NCBI GenBank assembly: GCA_964023275.1
Contig: OZ029917.1
Span: 28,286,005 to 28,350,004 of the forward strand
From: Norana najaformis
Taxonomy: Eukaryota > Annelida > Clitellata > Crassiclitellata > Hormogastridae
Direction of reading: 5' to 3'
Length of the DNA stretch: 64,000 nt
Below, one piece after another: positions 46,260 through 57,514 of the stretch. Under the pieces are notes generated by a model. That model saw only the letters and a list, made by a program, of their open reading frames with translations, made no database searches and was not told where the DNA came from. Each line of letters begins with the position of its first letter. Within the stretch, counting starts at the first letter, position 1. The translations under genes were made by a program, and so were the position numbers.

Positions 46260-47870
46260 GGAATGAAGGAAAACAGGCAGAAACAATGAGACAATGCATA
46301 GAACGTCTTAGGCAGGCTGCATAAGTATGGCTGGAGAGCTGAGCAGACAAAGGAATGCAGCCGAGACGCATTAACGAAAGAGTGGCTTAAGAGAGAAGAA
46401 GAGAAAGCTTGCACCGAAGCGACCAGAGAAGAAAGAAACCGTCTCCACGATTAATATTGAAAGCAACGCTGCAGATGATGGAAAAGCAGAGGTAGCAAAT
46501 GGAAATTGAAAGGTAACAGATGGAGTTAGAAAGAAAGGATAGAGTAGAGGCAGAAGCATAGAGCAAATGGAGATCCAAAGGCAACAAATAGAATTAGAAG
46601 GGAAAGAAAGAGCGGAAGTTTAATGAAGAAGAGGCTAGGCCGAACAAAGAAGGATAGTACAAGTGATAGAACTAGAAAGACAAAGGTAAACTAAGCTGCA
46701 ATTGCGCATGCAGCAACTTGAAACCCAGTGACTACAAGCAAAAGCCACAGATAAAACTAGTCGTACCAAATGAGAGGGCGCAGAGAAGGCGAGACGTGCG
46801 GAATTAGAAATAACAGACAAAGCGAGAAAGGCTGGATTACAGACATAAAGACTGCAAACTAAATGCAGAAACACCGGTTTGAGCTATATAGACAAAAGCG
46901 ACTAGAAGCCGAGCAAAAGAAACAGAAAATGAAAGAAATAAAGCTGAGAGAGAAAGCGATAGAACGAGAGGAGCGTAGAAAGCAAATGAAGATCATGGAA
47001 AAGAAGTTGGAGCAATAAAAGAGATAGAAAAGATAGAATAAAACGAGCTGATGCAGCAAAGATATGGAGAGCAGAGGATAAGTAGGCGTGAAGAGCAAGA
47101 ATGGCGGAAGGAAGAAACAAAGGAACAGAAAAACAAAATTTTAAGAAGGGAAGTCATTTAAGTCGAAAATTAAGTTAAATATTGGGGAGTTAATGAAACA
47201 TCCTTTAGGTGAGTTACGATTCAACAGAAATTCATTTGTAGGTCTACTTTGAAACAGCGGAGAATGCTTTTAATGCTTTTATTGTTGAAAAACAATTTTG
47301 GGTCAAATTGCCGTTACCCGTAATGACTTTGAATGTTAGAACACTTTTGAATAGTTTGAATTACACCGATTTTAATGACTATGATCGTGTCAAGAACACA
47401 TCTTCAAAGAGTTTAAATCAAAACTTCGGAGTACTGACCAAGGTTTGTTGAGGCAAAAGATTGCCAGATGAAATCTTTACATTGTTTGACGCAAGGCTGA
47501 ACAGTTTTGTTCAGGCTCTATATCTGTAGTAAAGGAAGTGAACAAAGATTACGTGAAAGTGTACAATTTGATTACTGCATATCGTTTGAAAGAATCGTTG
47601 CCACCAAGACCTTTGCAATTTGTTTTATCTAAGGAGAGAGCAAAATGTTTCTCCTCTGATGTAATTGCAGAGTTAGCGGATATCATGTAAACAATCTCAG
47701 TGGGTTTCCTATTTCACCGAATACTGGTGATGAGTATATGCAAACATAGAGCAATACCAGTTACCAGAGTAAATGACAGAGCTCTAACAATAAGCAGACA
47801 ACGGGAAAGACCAGCGTAAAGAAAGAAGATACAAATGATCGAGGACAAAGCAAGTCTGTAGTGCTGAAAC
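46260..47870 (+). pseudogene. Decayed Ty3/gypsy-like gag
   Basis: Frames from about 46370 to 47130 are strongly rich in Glu, Lys, Arg and Gln (for example GEQRISRREEQEWRKEETKE), a long coiled coil as seen in the N-terminal part of some gypsy gag proteins. From about 47340 to 47700 comes a gag-domain reading: YDRVKNTSSKSLNQNFGVLT, RLPDEIFTLFDARLNSFVQ, LITAYRLKESLPPRPLQFVL and SKERAKCFSSDVIAELADIM. This is the order of helices in the retrotransposon gag family. Many stops and frameshifts. No nucleocapsid zinc knuckle, protease or RT was found; the element is cut off by the L2 fragment at 47955. Confidence 0.6.
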
Positions 47871-47954
47871 AAAGAAATAATCGGCTGAAAAGAAGGATGC
47901 AGATGCGAGACGTTGTTTCAGGTGTTTCATGAGCGTACATGTATAACCAATGTA

Positions 47955-48105
47955 CTTAAATCTTTGCATTGGCTTTCTGTTCAGTAAAGGATTTCTTGCA
48001 AAGTGCGTTTTACAGCTTATAAAACACTGAACTTTGGCCAACCCCAATACTTAAAACTCGGTCCACCTTCTCCAGACTATCATTATTAAAGCTGATTGCC
48101 TTTCT
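47955..48105 (+). mobile_element. Family B L2 fragment
   Basis: The DNA CTTAAATCTTTGCATTGGCT and the following TTATAAAACACTGAACTTTG match the family B C-terminal region (LKSLHWLPV, then YKTLNFGQPQYLK). It is truncated at both ends. Confidence 0.8.
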
Positions 48106-48149
48106 GTGGTACGTGTTTCACTCAAACCTAGTCCTGTAGAATACTCCAC

Positions 48150-48260
48150 AGGATGCGGCGCGTTCTACTATCAGTGAATGTGAGTCGGTATACGTAACCG
48201 TGAACTGCGATCGCCTATAACCGACAGGTGCAGCGGCTTCGTTTGGCTGTCATCATTCCT
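48150..48260. repeat. Dispersed repeat, copy also at 61055-61145
   Basis: The order GCG-(C/A)TTCTACT-TC, AGTCGGT-TA-G-AACCGTG and CTGCGA is shared with 61055-61145, and the right part ends in GTC(A/G)TCATT in both. Family unknown. Confidence 0.5.
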
Positions 48261-48489
48261 CACCGTCAGTGCAACAATATCAAGGAACTCCGAATACGTT
48301 GTCAACTGTCGAACTGGAACAGAATTCTTTGGATGGGTCCTTCGTGCGTGCGTGTGACAGAGTGCCAATGGACGCTTTCCAGCTGTTCAAACATCATTCA
48401 CCTAACTCACCTGCAGATGAACTTGTCATTCTTAATAAACTCTAACGTTATTTATGCTGGCCGGTAGCACCTTCTAGATGCCTTCCATG

Positions 48490-48600
48490 TCCCATAGTGA
48501 AACATAGGGGATGCGCTGATTCCCCGTCCTCGGCCCTTGAACCGGCACTGGACGAATCTTAAGGTCCGGAACAAGGGGCCAGCGCATCGCGACAATTTAG
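48490..48600 (-). mobile_element. SINE body without tRNA head
   Basis: Similar to 49340-49440: both contain the order GAGGCGCT-like, TCGAGCCGG, GGAC-GAATCT-AAGGTC and CAGCGCATCGC. It lacks the tRNA-like head and is thus a 5'-truncated copy, in minus orientation. Confidence 0.55.
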
Positions 48601-48619
48601 TAGGCGCCATTATAATAGA

Positions 48620-49160
48620 CAATTACATACATCCATATACATGTAACTTGAAATTCCAATCGCCTTTGTTCGGTTACTAAATACGCTGAGGATGGCTGAG
48701 TTAGCCTACTGTCTTGTAAATGAAATGTCCAGCTATCAATCATAATTGTAAAATCGGTATTATTTTTTACTTTTTCTTAAAATTCACGTTTCTAACATTT
48801 TTTACTTTCGGGAACGGCTTTCTATTATTTGGTTTTAGGGGTTGTAAAGTATGTTCCGGACAATTGTTTAGAAGTATAAGACACAAACGAAGCAGGACAG
48901 TTTGGTTTCGTTGCGCTACTCGGTCAGCTATCAACGTTCCTTGTCACGTTTTTAACGTTTTTATTAGTTTAGTCACAAAAATCATGCTTTAACTGTTTTA
49001 ATTCTTGACTTAGTATATTTTACTTAAATGTGATCAATATGACGGCGAAGATGCTTGAACTTCAATTAGTTACGTTAAACAAAAAAGTCATGCAATGTCA
49101 AGGTCGTCGGCACAGGAGCCCACTCTCAAAACCGCTCTTGCATGCTAGAATAGAGTATAC
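48620..49160. other. 3' flank of the anoctamin exon, no feature
   Basis: AT-rich. I searched the minus strand for the next anoctamin exon (expected to begin HVVF or similar) and did not find it here or further left. Confidence 0.4.
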
Positions 49161-49251
49161 CTCAAAGACTATGACAAAGCCAAGTCGAATGCAGAGTAGT
49201 TCCCAGTAAAATTCTGTTTGGTTTCCATTTTCATCCCGAAATTCTTTGTAT
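49161..49251 (-). CDS. ANO7-like: Anoctamin (TMEM16) exon: loop and start of TM9
   Basis: A 91-base minus-strand exon lies between an acceptor (GTCAATTTCAG) and a donor (TTTGAG/GTATAC). It encodes YKEFRDENGNQTEFYWELLC followed by IRLGFVIVFE. The motif CRYK-FRD--G-----YW-LL--RL-FVIVFEH is typical of anoctamins. Its first base completes Arg with the AG left by the exon at 53228-53361. The donor is phase 0. The next exon should carry the rest of the penultimate membrane helix (HVVF...) and the C-terminus. No candidate was found in the 49 kb to the left, so the gene may be broken, may have a very long intron, or may be misassembled. Confidence 0.92.
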
Positions 49252-49324
49252 CTGAAATTGACAACGAATACCTGCGTACCAGCCAGTTAGCTATTGATAT
49301 AAGAAAGTAGAGTAATTAAGGCTG

Positions 49325-49612
49325 TTCTGTCCTTACTGGAACGTAGTAGAGGCGCTCGTTTCCCGCTCTCTGGCTATCGAGCCGGTCATGGACGGATTCT
49401 AAGGTCATGGACACGGAACCAACACATCGCAGAACTTGCCGTTTACTTTCCAGCTTACGACGGTACCAAATTATTCTGCTTGGTGACAGAGGCACGTGTG
49501 CGAAACCAACTTGGCCAGGGTCGTAAAAAAGAGTTCACTCAGCCACCGCGAACCCGCAACCCTTCGATTACAAACTCAGCGCCCTAACCGAATAGACCAC
49601 TGTGCTGCAAGA
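49325..49612 (-). mobile_element. tRNA-derived SINE
   Basis: The minus strand from 49612 starts with a tRNA-like head: GGTCTATTCGGTTAGGGC (box A region), GAGTTTGTAATC (anticodon loop with TGT, so Thr-like) and GGGTTGCGGGTTCG (T-arm and box B). The 3' half of the tRNA is degenerate and the acceptor stem does not pair, so it is not a working tRNA. The body continues to about 49325, and a headless copy lies at 48490-48600. Confidence 0.65.
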
Positions 49613-49619
49613 TAGGTTG

Positions 49620-52600
49620 GTATAAGCCTTGGCTAAACCTGCTGAAAATTAGACTGAGGCTAGGAAGGAAGAGTGTAAAGAGTGTATTTGCTTAATCAAC
49701 AAATTTTGAGCGAGTATTTACATAGGAAATTTCCATGAGTCAGCGTCAGCGGCTATGGATCTGTTCTGCACGCAAGATTCAAGTGTCGTCCGGAACGCAT
49801 CAAGTACGAGGTGGGGTGGTGCGATTGCCTGACGTCAATTCCTCGATGTCAGTTTCTCTGATGCTCGTCCTCGCGTAGGGTGGACTCTTTCGTCTTTGTT
49901 GCAGATGCTGCTGAACCAAAGTACGAGGTTTGTGATCACGGTCTTTTCCATGGCAGAAGCCTCTCAATGATGTCACACATTACAGGACTTGAGAGGATCA
50001 GCTTTGCAATCTCGAGACAGCTGACGTCTGCCTCCTGGTCTCTCACAAAGGTGTGACCCGTCAACTCGTGCAAAGTTTGATGCTGAGCCGAAGCGATTAG
50101 TGGAATATCGTCTTAGCTGGGATGCCACAGCGCAGTATCATTCGTCTTCAAGTGGTTATCAACGCCGCTGTTTGTCTGGCCGTTCCAAAAAAGTCCGACC
50201 ATCACAGCCTTGCTACAAGACCAGATTCAGAGGCTCGGATTAGGCGAGTGCGTCAAGTTGAAGCTTAGCCTTCTCGTGTGCAAGTGACTGTATAACTGCG
50301 CACCAAGATATCTTGCAGACTGTATCAGGCCGCTGTCTGATGACCCTAACTGACTGCGCCTGCCACCCTCAAAGTCTGGCGATGTTTTCGTGACCGCAAC
50401 TAAGACTAAAAAGGGAATGGGCTTTTCGGGTCGCTGGTCCACGTGCGTAAAACAGCTTTCATGGATCTATTCAGAGGGCCAAGAGTGTTCAATGTTCATG
50501 CTTTCAAAAATACAATTGAAATTTTATATTTATCATGTAACTGTTAGTACTTGTGCGGACAGTTGGCATTGTAAAGCACCATAGAAGTAGCTATCTACTT
50601 ATGACGCTATATAAGTTGTCATTACATTACACTGTGTCTAGCTTCTTCTTTCCATCTTCCACTCATTTTTCACTTCCTCACTTATTTCGCTCTAGCTGAC
50701 ATATTTTCTCAAACATAAAGTATCTTTTTTGTCAAAACACCTAGATCTACTCAGTTCAGAAATTTTAATTCGTTGCACCAGCAGAGTTTATCCTTGAAGA
50801 CGACAGCACAGTAGTTATGCTTGTCTCTGATAAATTTCAGTCCCCGACTGCGTCATTTAACTCAGGCTTAGCAATCAAACGGGGCTCACAGGACTCCACT
50901 GGTTGAAACTGGATTGTTGCCAATCGGGAAGTCTGTTGCCCCGCCTGTCGCAGTTCGTTCATTCTACACAGCTGGCAGCTTTTGCATAAGGAAGGCTGTC
51001 GTCGGTTGGCATTCGTCTTATTGCCGATTGCTTGATTCTCAAAGAAAAGCCTGGCACATTTGTCAAGCAGAAGTAACAGCATAATTTTCCTGCTTCTGCC
51101 GTATCATTGGTAGAAAAGATGAAAGACTGCCGAGAACCTTTAATAAAATCTCTGCGTCAGAGCACAACTAATATGAGACGCTCAACTTTTGTTCTTCTGC
51201 ATAAACTTCACATCCAAAGTGGATTTCTTATATATATACTAGGCTTTCTTATCCAACGGCATCATGGTCTTTCAATGTGAACTCATCACATACGTAGTAG
51301 TGTGTGCCACATAACAGAAAGTATCATGGCGATTGACAGATTTTCGCCCCTATGTGAGATTTCGGGAAGTCAGTACTTTATCAAATCAAAAACAAAAACT
51401 ATTCTTCACAACTGTTCTTCCTGCCGCACAAAATTGGTCTTAGGGTCTTTACGGCCAAATCTCGCACAACAACAGCAACTGATTGTTTAATCTCCTACAT
51501 TACTCATCATTGGTACCATTTTATATCTCCAGCGGGAAATTTTTCTTTTGAATTTTTGTGTTTTTGGTTGCATTTTTGTTGATCTGCCTAGTGCTGAATA
51601 AAGTATATATATTAAACATAGCCAACAGGAAAGGCATTAAAACGGAAGGCAATTTCTCTCAAACCTACGTGATACTAAATTTATTAGTCATTTCTGTCAT
51701 CAGCTATCACACACCCATAGGACTCACGAAATGTCATTAAGAAAACAGATTTTGTATTGACTTCATAAGTTACTTTTCATTAATGTGAGGAAATAGATTC
51801 CCCTCAGTTCATCTCTGCTAAGCAGAGGCCTATATAGAACAAATGCTTAATTTATTCCTAGACTAGAGAGCGCCCTATATATGATCTCTTCATTCAAGAG
51901 ACCCATATTCATACGTAGTGTGACAGACATTGTCTTCTTGAGAAGATCTGACGCTGTAATTGAGATGGGGAGGGATATTAACATGAGAATTAAGGCTTTA
52001 ATTAGTTAATTAGCCATGCAGAAATGCAAATAAGGTAGATCGACTTCTGATAAGTCAAATGATGGGCAGATCAATTAGACGGTCGCATAGGCCTGGATTT
52101 AGCGTGGAAGAACAAGTAGAAACACCATAGACGAGAAGGGAATGCAGAGGAATTAGACAAACAAGATCAAGCTGTTTGGGAGGAGAAGCTAGTGAACCAT
52201 CCAGCTGAGTAAGGTCTGCAGCGGTTGTCAGTGAGCACAAGGCAAATGATTCGTGGGCTATGAGGACAAATAGGGCAGATGCCAGCCACATTAAGGCAAA
52301 ATACAAGAGAGATCCCCATTGCCTTAGCTTGCTTCTTGTGCTGGCTTCTCTGATGTGCTGGTGGTGAGGTAAAAAGGCCCCTTGTAGGGAGAAGAGAAGG
52401 TTTGCTGCAGATGCTGGTTGTGACACTTGTCTGAGAGGAGAGATGTGAGAGGACAATCCAGCCAATCTATCTTGCTGCTCCAATTCCAAACACCAGTTAA
52501 TTGATTGATTTGTATGTATCATATCGAGCGAATTGGTTTCACCTGTTATTGAGCAGAAGCAGTTTTATCAACGTGTGTGTTCAGCTATGTAAGTTGTTTG

Positions 52601-52970
52601 ATCCCATAATCGGTAGCATTTCCCAAATCAGATCACTTGATATGTATGCATGGCATAGAGCTAAGCTTCTCATACACCGATCCCGATCCACTGGCCATGG
52701 GTCGCCGCGCTACCCTGGGTCGCGGGAGCCTTCGTCATCATCTTGCTATATTGGCCCGATCCTACATTCTACCCGCGGACAGTTGAAACACAGCAGTTCT
52801 GGTCAAAAGAAAGGTAGAGTCCGTCACATTTTTGAAAATCGAAACCGTGTTGACTTTATAAGTGTTGGGCGGATTAACCTGAATACGGCAGCAACTATCA
52901 ATCCCGAATGGACATTTCACGGCCAGTTTCCACATACGTGCCAGTCTGCGAATAAGGACAGCGATCCAGT
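49620..52970. other. Anoctamin intron with no other recognised gene
   Basis: Between the anoctamin exons at 49.2 and 53.3 kb. A 155-codon minus-strand open frame at 52055-52522 (with SLLYFALMWLASALFVLIAH) has no recognised homology and no family support. I leave it uncalled. Confidence 0.45.
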
Positions 52971-52974
52971 AAAT

Positions 52975-52978
<4 letters not shown>

Positions 52979-53070
<92 letters not shown>
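52979..53070. repeat. (TA)n microsatellite, about 90 bp
   Basis: Perfect TA run inside the anoctamin intron. Confidence 0.97.
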
Positions 53071-53073
<3 letters not shown>

Positions 53074-53227
53074 GCATTTATGTGCATATACTGTATATGA
53101 TAAAGTATACATGCAAATTATGTGTATGCTTAGAATATATCCAATATATATTTTAAAAAGTTCAAAGGCATGATTTCCATATCATTCATGCACTGATACT
53201 GCAACAACTGTGTGACACACGCTTTAC

Positions 53228-53361
53228 CTGCAGGGCTGAGTCATAGTTCCATTGGGGGCCCAAGCCAAGGTGAAGTTCACGTATCCGTCCAGAAGGTAGT
53301 TGTGCTTGTACAAGTACAGTTGCTTCGGCAAAAATTCCGACGTAAAAGCAATCAAAAAGGC
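53228..53361 (-). CDS. ANO7-like: Anoctamin (TMEM16) exon: TM8 end and extracellular loop
   Basis: A 134-base minus-strand exon lies between an acceptor (TTTGGATTTGCAG) and a donor (CCCTGCAG/GTAAAGC). It encodes AFLIAFTSEFLPKQLYLYKH, then NYLLDGYVNFTLAWAPNGTM and TQPC plus two bases. AF-IAFTS(D/E)F-P and GYVNFTL are anoctamin signatures; the short GYVNFTLA-AP loop ending in CRY recalls ANO7. NFT and NGT are potential N-glycosylation sites in the extracellular loop. It starts in phase 0, agreeing with the donor at 55118, and its trailing AG joins A from the next exon to make Arg. No defects. Confidence 0.95.
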
Positions 53362-53604
53362 CTGCAAATCCAAACAAACGCCTGAAATGCCGAGGCGATT
53401 CTGTTACAAAGTTTAGAGAATACATAACTAACGGATTCTGAACGGAAGTTAAGAAGTTTCAAAAAGACCCGAACTATGTACAGTATGTGACTAAAAAGAT
53501 AAACGGCGATCAATACGGCCTGTCAGTATCTAGGGAGCAGTGGGCTATCTCACCCGGACAGTGTCGAGCTTCAGACTTAGGCCTAAGTGTGCTGTCTGCA
53601 ACCG

Positions 53605-54040
53605 GAAAGTCTCGGATTTGGTAAAGGAAGGGCGATGAGTGTCTGAAGTCGTGCTTCCATCAATCACGGGGAGGCTGTACGTCCACCTGGCCGCCATCTA
53701 CATAATAGGCCTACCTGCCCTGCTCAGATTTCCTGCTTCGAGAGATATCCGAACGCTGTGTCTCCTTCCATCTGCTGGACGGTTAAGCAACCCTGTGCCT
53801 CGATGGACTACAACATCGCCTATCGTCGTTCCTCATCCTCGAGGCCACGCAGCCCTGGAATCCCGAGCATAATGTCTACTATTACTCTGAGGATAGGAAT
53901 CCGTTTGTTGGGCTGTGTGTGTGGGAGCCACCGCTGCAGGTGACCTCCAGTCATCGGAGCTTAGCTTTGCTTTGCAGTTTGATGAGCTTCTTGCTATTTA
54001 GATTCAACATCATTTAGACTTGAGCAGAGACCTGATCTGA
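53605..54040 (+). repeat. Dispersed repeat, copy 1 (see 56500-56990)
   Basis: This shares, in the same order, GGAAGGGCGA, TCCATC near the middle, GACGGT, ATCGCC-ATCGTCGTT-CTCAT and TCGAGGC with 56500-56860. Both end near a TTACAATTAC tail. It looks like a diverged LINE-tail or SINE family. No open frame is conserved between the copies. Confidence 0.6.
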
Positions 54041-54829
54041 TCCGTTATCTGAAGCTGAGCCATAGAAATTTCTGTTTACAATTACGTCTACAACGCTGGC
54101 GCAAAATAAATTCCTTATCTGGTTTATCTGATCGCCTGCGTTGACTCTTAATGTCATTCGTTGCTGCTTTGATGCTGTTTAAAATGTGTCATTATACAGG
54201 GCCTCTGCTATTCATCCTCTACTTTTGCACTGCTATCCACGTAAAGAAATCCACCCGCGTGCCAACAATAACCAACTCTATTTGCATCTGCTAAATTGGG
54301 TCACAGATGCTACCAAGAGATACTACCTGCAAATATAATATAGTTTGTTACTGACAGGTTCTTAAAAGACACTATATAAAAAATCGCAAAACTAACCAGA
54401 TTATGGAGACAGTATAAATAATCAGAAATCAGAGCCCGATAATGGAGCATATCCTTTCACGTTAGACAACCCTGCGAAGAAACATGAACCTATGACCGGA
54501 CCTCTAGACTCCTATAGCATGCTCTGACCTCTCACTCTCTACATCCTACTTTCCACCCTCTACCCTGCACTGTTTGTGCTCTAGAAATCATGCCACTTTC
54601 CCAGAAGCCTTAAATTTGAACAGCTTGTCGACAGTCCCTGCTTCAATTTAAATGGCTTTTACGGCGTCTTTAACTGTGGATCCAGCAACATCACTGAGAT
54701 ACAAAGTCATTCTTACCATACTTAGGGCCTATTGTAATAAGCGTAAGCAGAGTGTTTCCAGTTGCTAGGTTTCATGAGTTATTGTTTGGAGGAGACCGTG
54801 GGCAAATTTCAGTTGTATTGTTTCACATA

Positions 54830-55010
54830 TGTAGGCCTATTGGATTAGATCTGGTTTGTATTGTATTGGACCCGATTTGTATTTCATTAGACCTGGCTGG
54901 GACTGCGTCACACGATACAAACATGATTTATAATGTATAGGATTTAGTTTTTATTATACTGGATCTGGTTTGCATTGTATTTGACCTGGTTTGTGTGGTA
55001 TTAAATTTGT
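54830..55010. repeat. Degenerate minisatellite (GGATCTGGTTTGTATTGTATT)
   Basis: About seven imperfect units of 24-36 bases of the type GATCTGGTTTGTATTGTATT lie in the anoctamin intron, ending just left of the exon at 55118. Confidence 0.75.
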
Positions 55011-55117
55011 CGTCTAAATCGACTAAGGGAAATCGCTTGACTGTGAGTTTTTGCGAGGATGCATGTGTATGAAGACTGATTGTGTAAGATCTGGATTTGT
55101 ATTAGAACTGTACATAC

Positions 55118-55323
55118 GTTGCTTATGACGGCAATATGAGCCAGAGCTTCGAGTATAGTGAACCAGACCCCAATGTTCTGACATCTTTCGGCAACCGGTC
55201 GTCTTGTCTCGCAGACGAACTTGTGCGCATCTAGGCGAATCTCAATCCAGTTGTTGAGCAGAGCGAACAACGGAGCGAGAGGAAACGCTGCCACGAAGAT
55301 CGTTATGAAGCCAAACTGTAAAA
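55118..55323 (-). CDS. ANO7-like: Anoctamin (TMEM16) exon: TM7-TM8 with lipid/ion pathway motif
   Basis: A 206-base minus-strand exon lies between an acceptor (TTTCTGCGCAG) and a donor (AGCAAC/GTATGT). It encodes (I)[20 protein letters not shown], then [20 protein letters not shown] and [20 protein letters not shown], ending [38 protein letters not shown] is the strongest signature of the anoctamin family. The acidic residues of NN-IEIRLDA lie in the Ca2+-site helices of these channels and scramblases. The acceptor is fixed by phase: its first two bases complete Ile with the A left by the exon at 57515-57642, giving EYLEMILQFGF. A second AG eight bases in would break the frame. Intact. Confidence 0.97.
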
Positions 55324-55589
55324 CTGCGCAGAAACAACGCTTGCTTTTCATTTTCCCTTTAAGTGTTAATTTTAAAATATGTTGACTTTTCAAACGTGCT
55401 AAAACAGACCTAAAAGATGCGACTCAAGTATGCTGTAAATGTTCCATAGGCTGTTTTGGTAGAACAGCTTGATTTTCAGTGGTCGACTTTTTCAGAAGTT
55501 TGGCCCAGTGCACGAGAAAACACTGGCGTCAGTACACAGAAGCTCAAGACCAGCCGCTCCCCTAGAATGCAGAAGTGACCTATTAAGCT

Positions 55590-55665
55590 TAATCTGATCT
55601 GGCTTGGTCTAGTCCTGCCTAATCTGGCTAATCTGGTCTGGTCTAATCTATATAGTGACAAGTTT
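55590..55665. repeat. Short degenerate repeat (TCTGGTCTAA-type)
   Basis: A run of overlapping TCTGGCTTGGTC/TAATCTGG units in the intron between anoctamin exons. Confidence 0.6.
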
Positions 55666-56076
55666 CCAAATGTGCTTAGTGAACATTTTAAAGCAATAAT
55701 AGAAAAGACTTCAAATATTGTGGGGTCCGCAGGATCCAAACCCTCAACTTTATCAGAAGAGTTCATGAGATATTTGCAAATCCGCTTGCTCTCTGTAGAA
55801 GGGGGTGTATGGAGGTAACAGCCACAGTTAGTCACACCTTTATTTTGCTTGTACCAAGATAAACAGCTTAACAAAAATCAGCACAAACAAGTAGCCAAAA
55901 TGGGCTTCATTTCATATTAAATGTCCCCAAATGCGTTGACATACGGGGCTCCGTCCCGGACCCTCTGGGGGGCTGATAAACGCTTCTCCAGGCCCGCTAG
56001 TTGTTAGGGGTTTATTCCCTTCGACGCTCGCTGTATATAGGCCTCAGTATCAAAACTTGTGCCTTGCGCACTGACA

Positions 56077-56110
56077 AAATCCTGGCTACGGGGTTGCGTA
56101 GCCAGGATTT
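56077..56110. repeat. 13-bp perfect inverted repeat, 8-base loop
   Basis: AAATCCTGGCTAC and GTAGCCAGGATTT flank GGGGTTGC. Both arms are exact. It is intronic, with no element boundary recognised around it. Confidence 0.95.
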
Positions 56111-56499
56111 AACAATTCGAAGCACCCTGTTGGCTATGCGATTACTACTGAGTTACGATTATCTGGTTCTGGTTTATTGTCAGGCTCTGGTTCTGGTTAT
56201 GGTTGACTGGTTCTGCGCATGCCCGCGGCCATATTGGTCGTTGGCTTCTCCGCGTTATTTTGACGGATTAAACTGTCCAAATGTTAAATCTGCGCATAAT
56301 TCTGGCAGTTGGGATGTTTACTGTTGCCAAGTCTGCTTATCGGAATTATTTTTTGTTTCCAACACAAATTTGCTGCGCATCTGACGGTTTTGTCTCATGT
56401 TATCGTGACCTTCTGTGTCTGGAATGGTCCACCTAAAGAGGGGAGGTCTCTGGTTCGTCAGTCAAGCCTCAGACCTACGCCACCTCCGCCGGGGAAATC

Positions 56500-56990
56500 A
56501 TGATTTCGTCGAAGGAAGGGCGAAGATAATCTTTGGAGTGGCACTGACAGTCAACCATGGAAGGGCTCAACTACCTACCGGCCGACGGGTGACGAATGCC
56601 TATCCCACGCATATTCGTCGGTTTGAGGAATATCCGGACGTTGCATCGTCTTCCATCTACGAGGGACTGCTTGACGGTGAGACAACCGTGAGCCATCAAC
56701 TGCGGATCACATCGCCCATCGTCGTTTCCTCATTCTCGAGGCTACGTGCTTTAGAAGCTCCGAACATGCTGTCATCATTCAACTCTATTTGGGAATCTTT
56801 TGGTTGGGCTTTGCATGTTTGCGCGAGCATGCCACTCGTGACTCTTCTAGTCATCTGAGCAATGTTTACTAACTGATGAATGTTCCGTTCTTAATGACAT
56901 TAACATCGCTAGCCCAGAGAGCGCCTCTAACGAGTTTATCTTGAAGAGGCTGTATATAATTTTAAAATTACAATTACAATTGCGCGCAGA
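56500..56990 (+). repeat. Dispersed repeat, copy 2 (see 53605-54040)
   Basis: Diverged copy of 53605-54040, in the next intron of the anoctamin gene. It ends in AGGCTGTATATAATTTTAAA and an (ACAATT)n tail at about 56965-56985, a 3' end like that of a LINE or its SINE. A 147-codon open frame at 56415-56858 is not conserved in copy 1. Confidence 0.6.
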
Positions 56991-57514
56991 CTGAAAGATA
57001 CTTTATGACTTCACCTATGATATACGTATGCCTAATGTTGATATAATTCGTGTTTCGCAAACTGCATTTCTTCAGCGTCAAAATAACTAAGTTGTGGGAA
57101 CCAGCTTATCCAGAGGCACTCATTCGAACACAAAATTGCCGAGGCAGGTGTGGTAAATTTCGGATATATTAATAATATAAGCGTGCAGTTCAATTTCTGA
57201 GTGATCACCTCACCTTATATATGGCATGTAGATCTTCGAGCCTATATTCATTTACATCAGTGGACTGCTACGCAACGGATTTTAAGAACGATCTCTCGAA
57301 AAGAAAGACAAACTATCTAAAATCTGAATATAGTTCGTCCTCTGTCACAGTATGCATCTATTTGATTATAAGACACATTCTACACTTTTTTAGTTCTAAA
57401 ACAATGAGAATCGATAAGAATTCTGACGATTCCAATTACAATTGCATTACAATTACAATTGATATAAACTGTAAGTAATGAGACGATGATTTTGCCACCT
57501 ATGAATATACTCAC

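Noticed and set aside
46371-47120. Minus-strand hydrophobic Leu/Phe/Ser-rich frames resembling membrane proteins
   Set aside because: They are the complement of the Glu/Lys-rich gag coiled coil on the plus strand.
49537-49612. A functional tRNA-Thr gene
   Set aside because: The T-arm and acceptor stem are degenerate, and the sequence continues into a repeated SINE body.
52055-52522. A 155-codon minus-strand frame with a hydrophobic segment in the anoctamin intron
   Set aside because: No recognised domain and no splice or homology support; it may be chance or part of an unknown repeat.
56415-56858. A 147-codon plus-strand frame
   Set aside because: It lies in a dispersed repeat, and the frame is not kept in the other copy at 53.6-54.0 kb.
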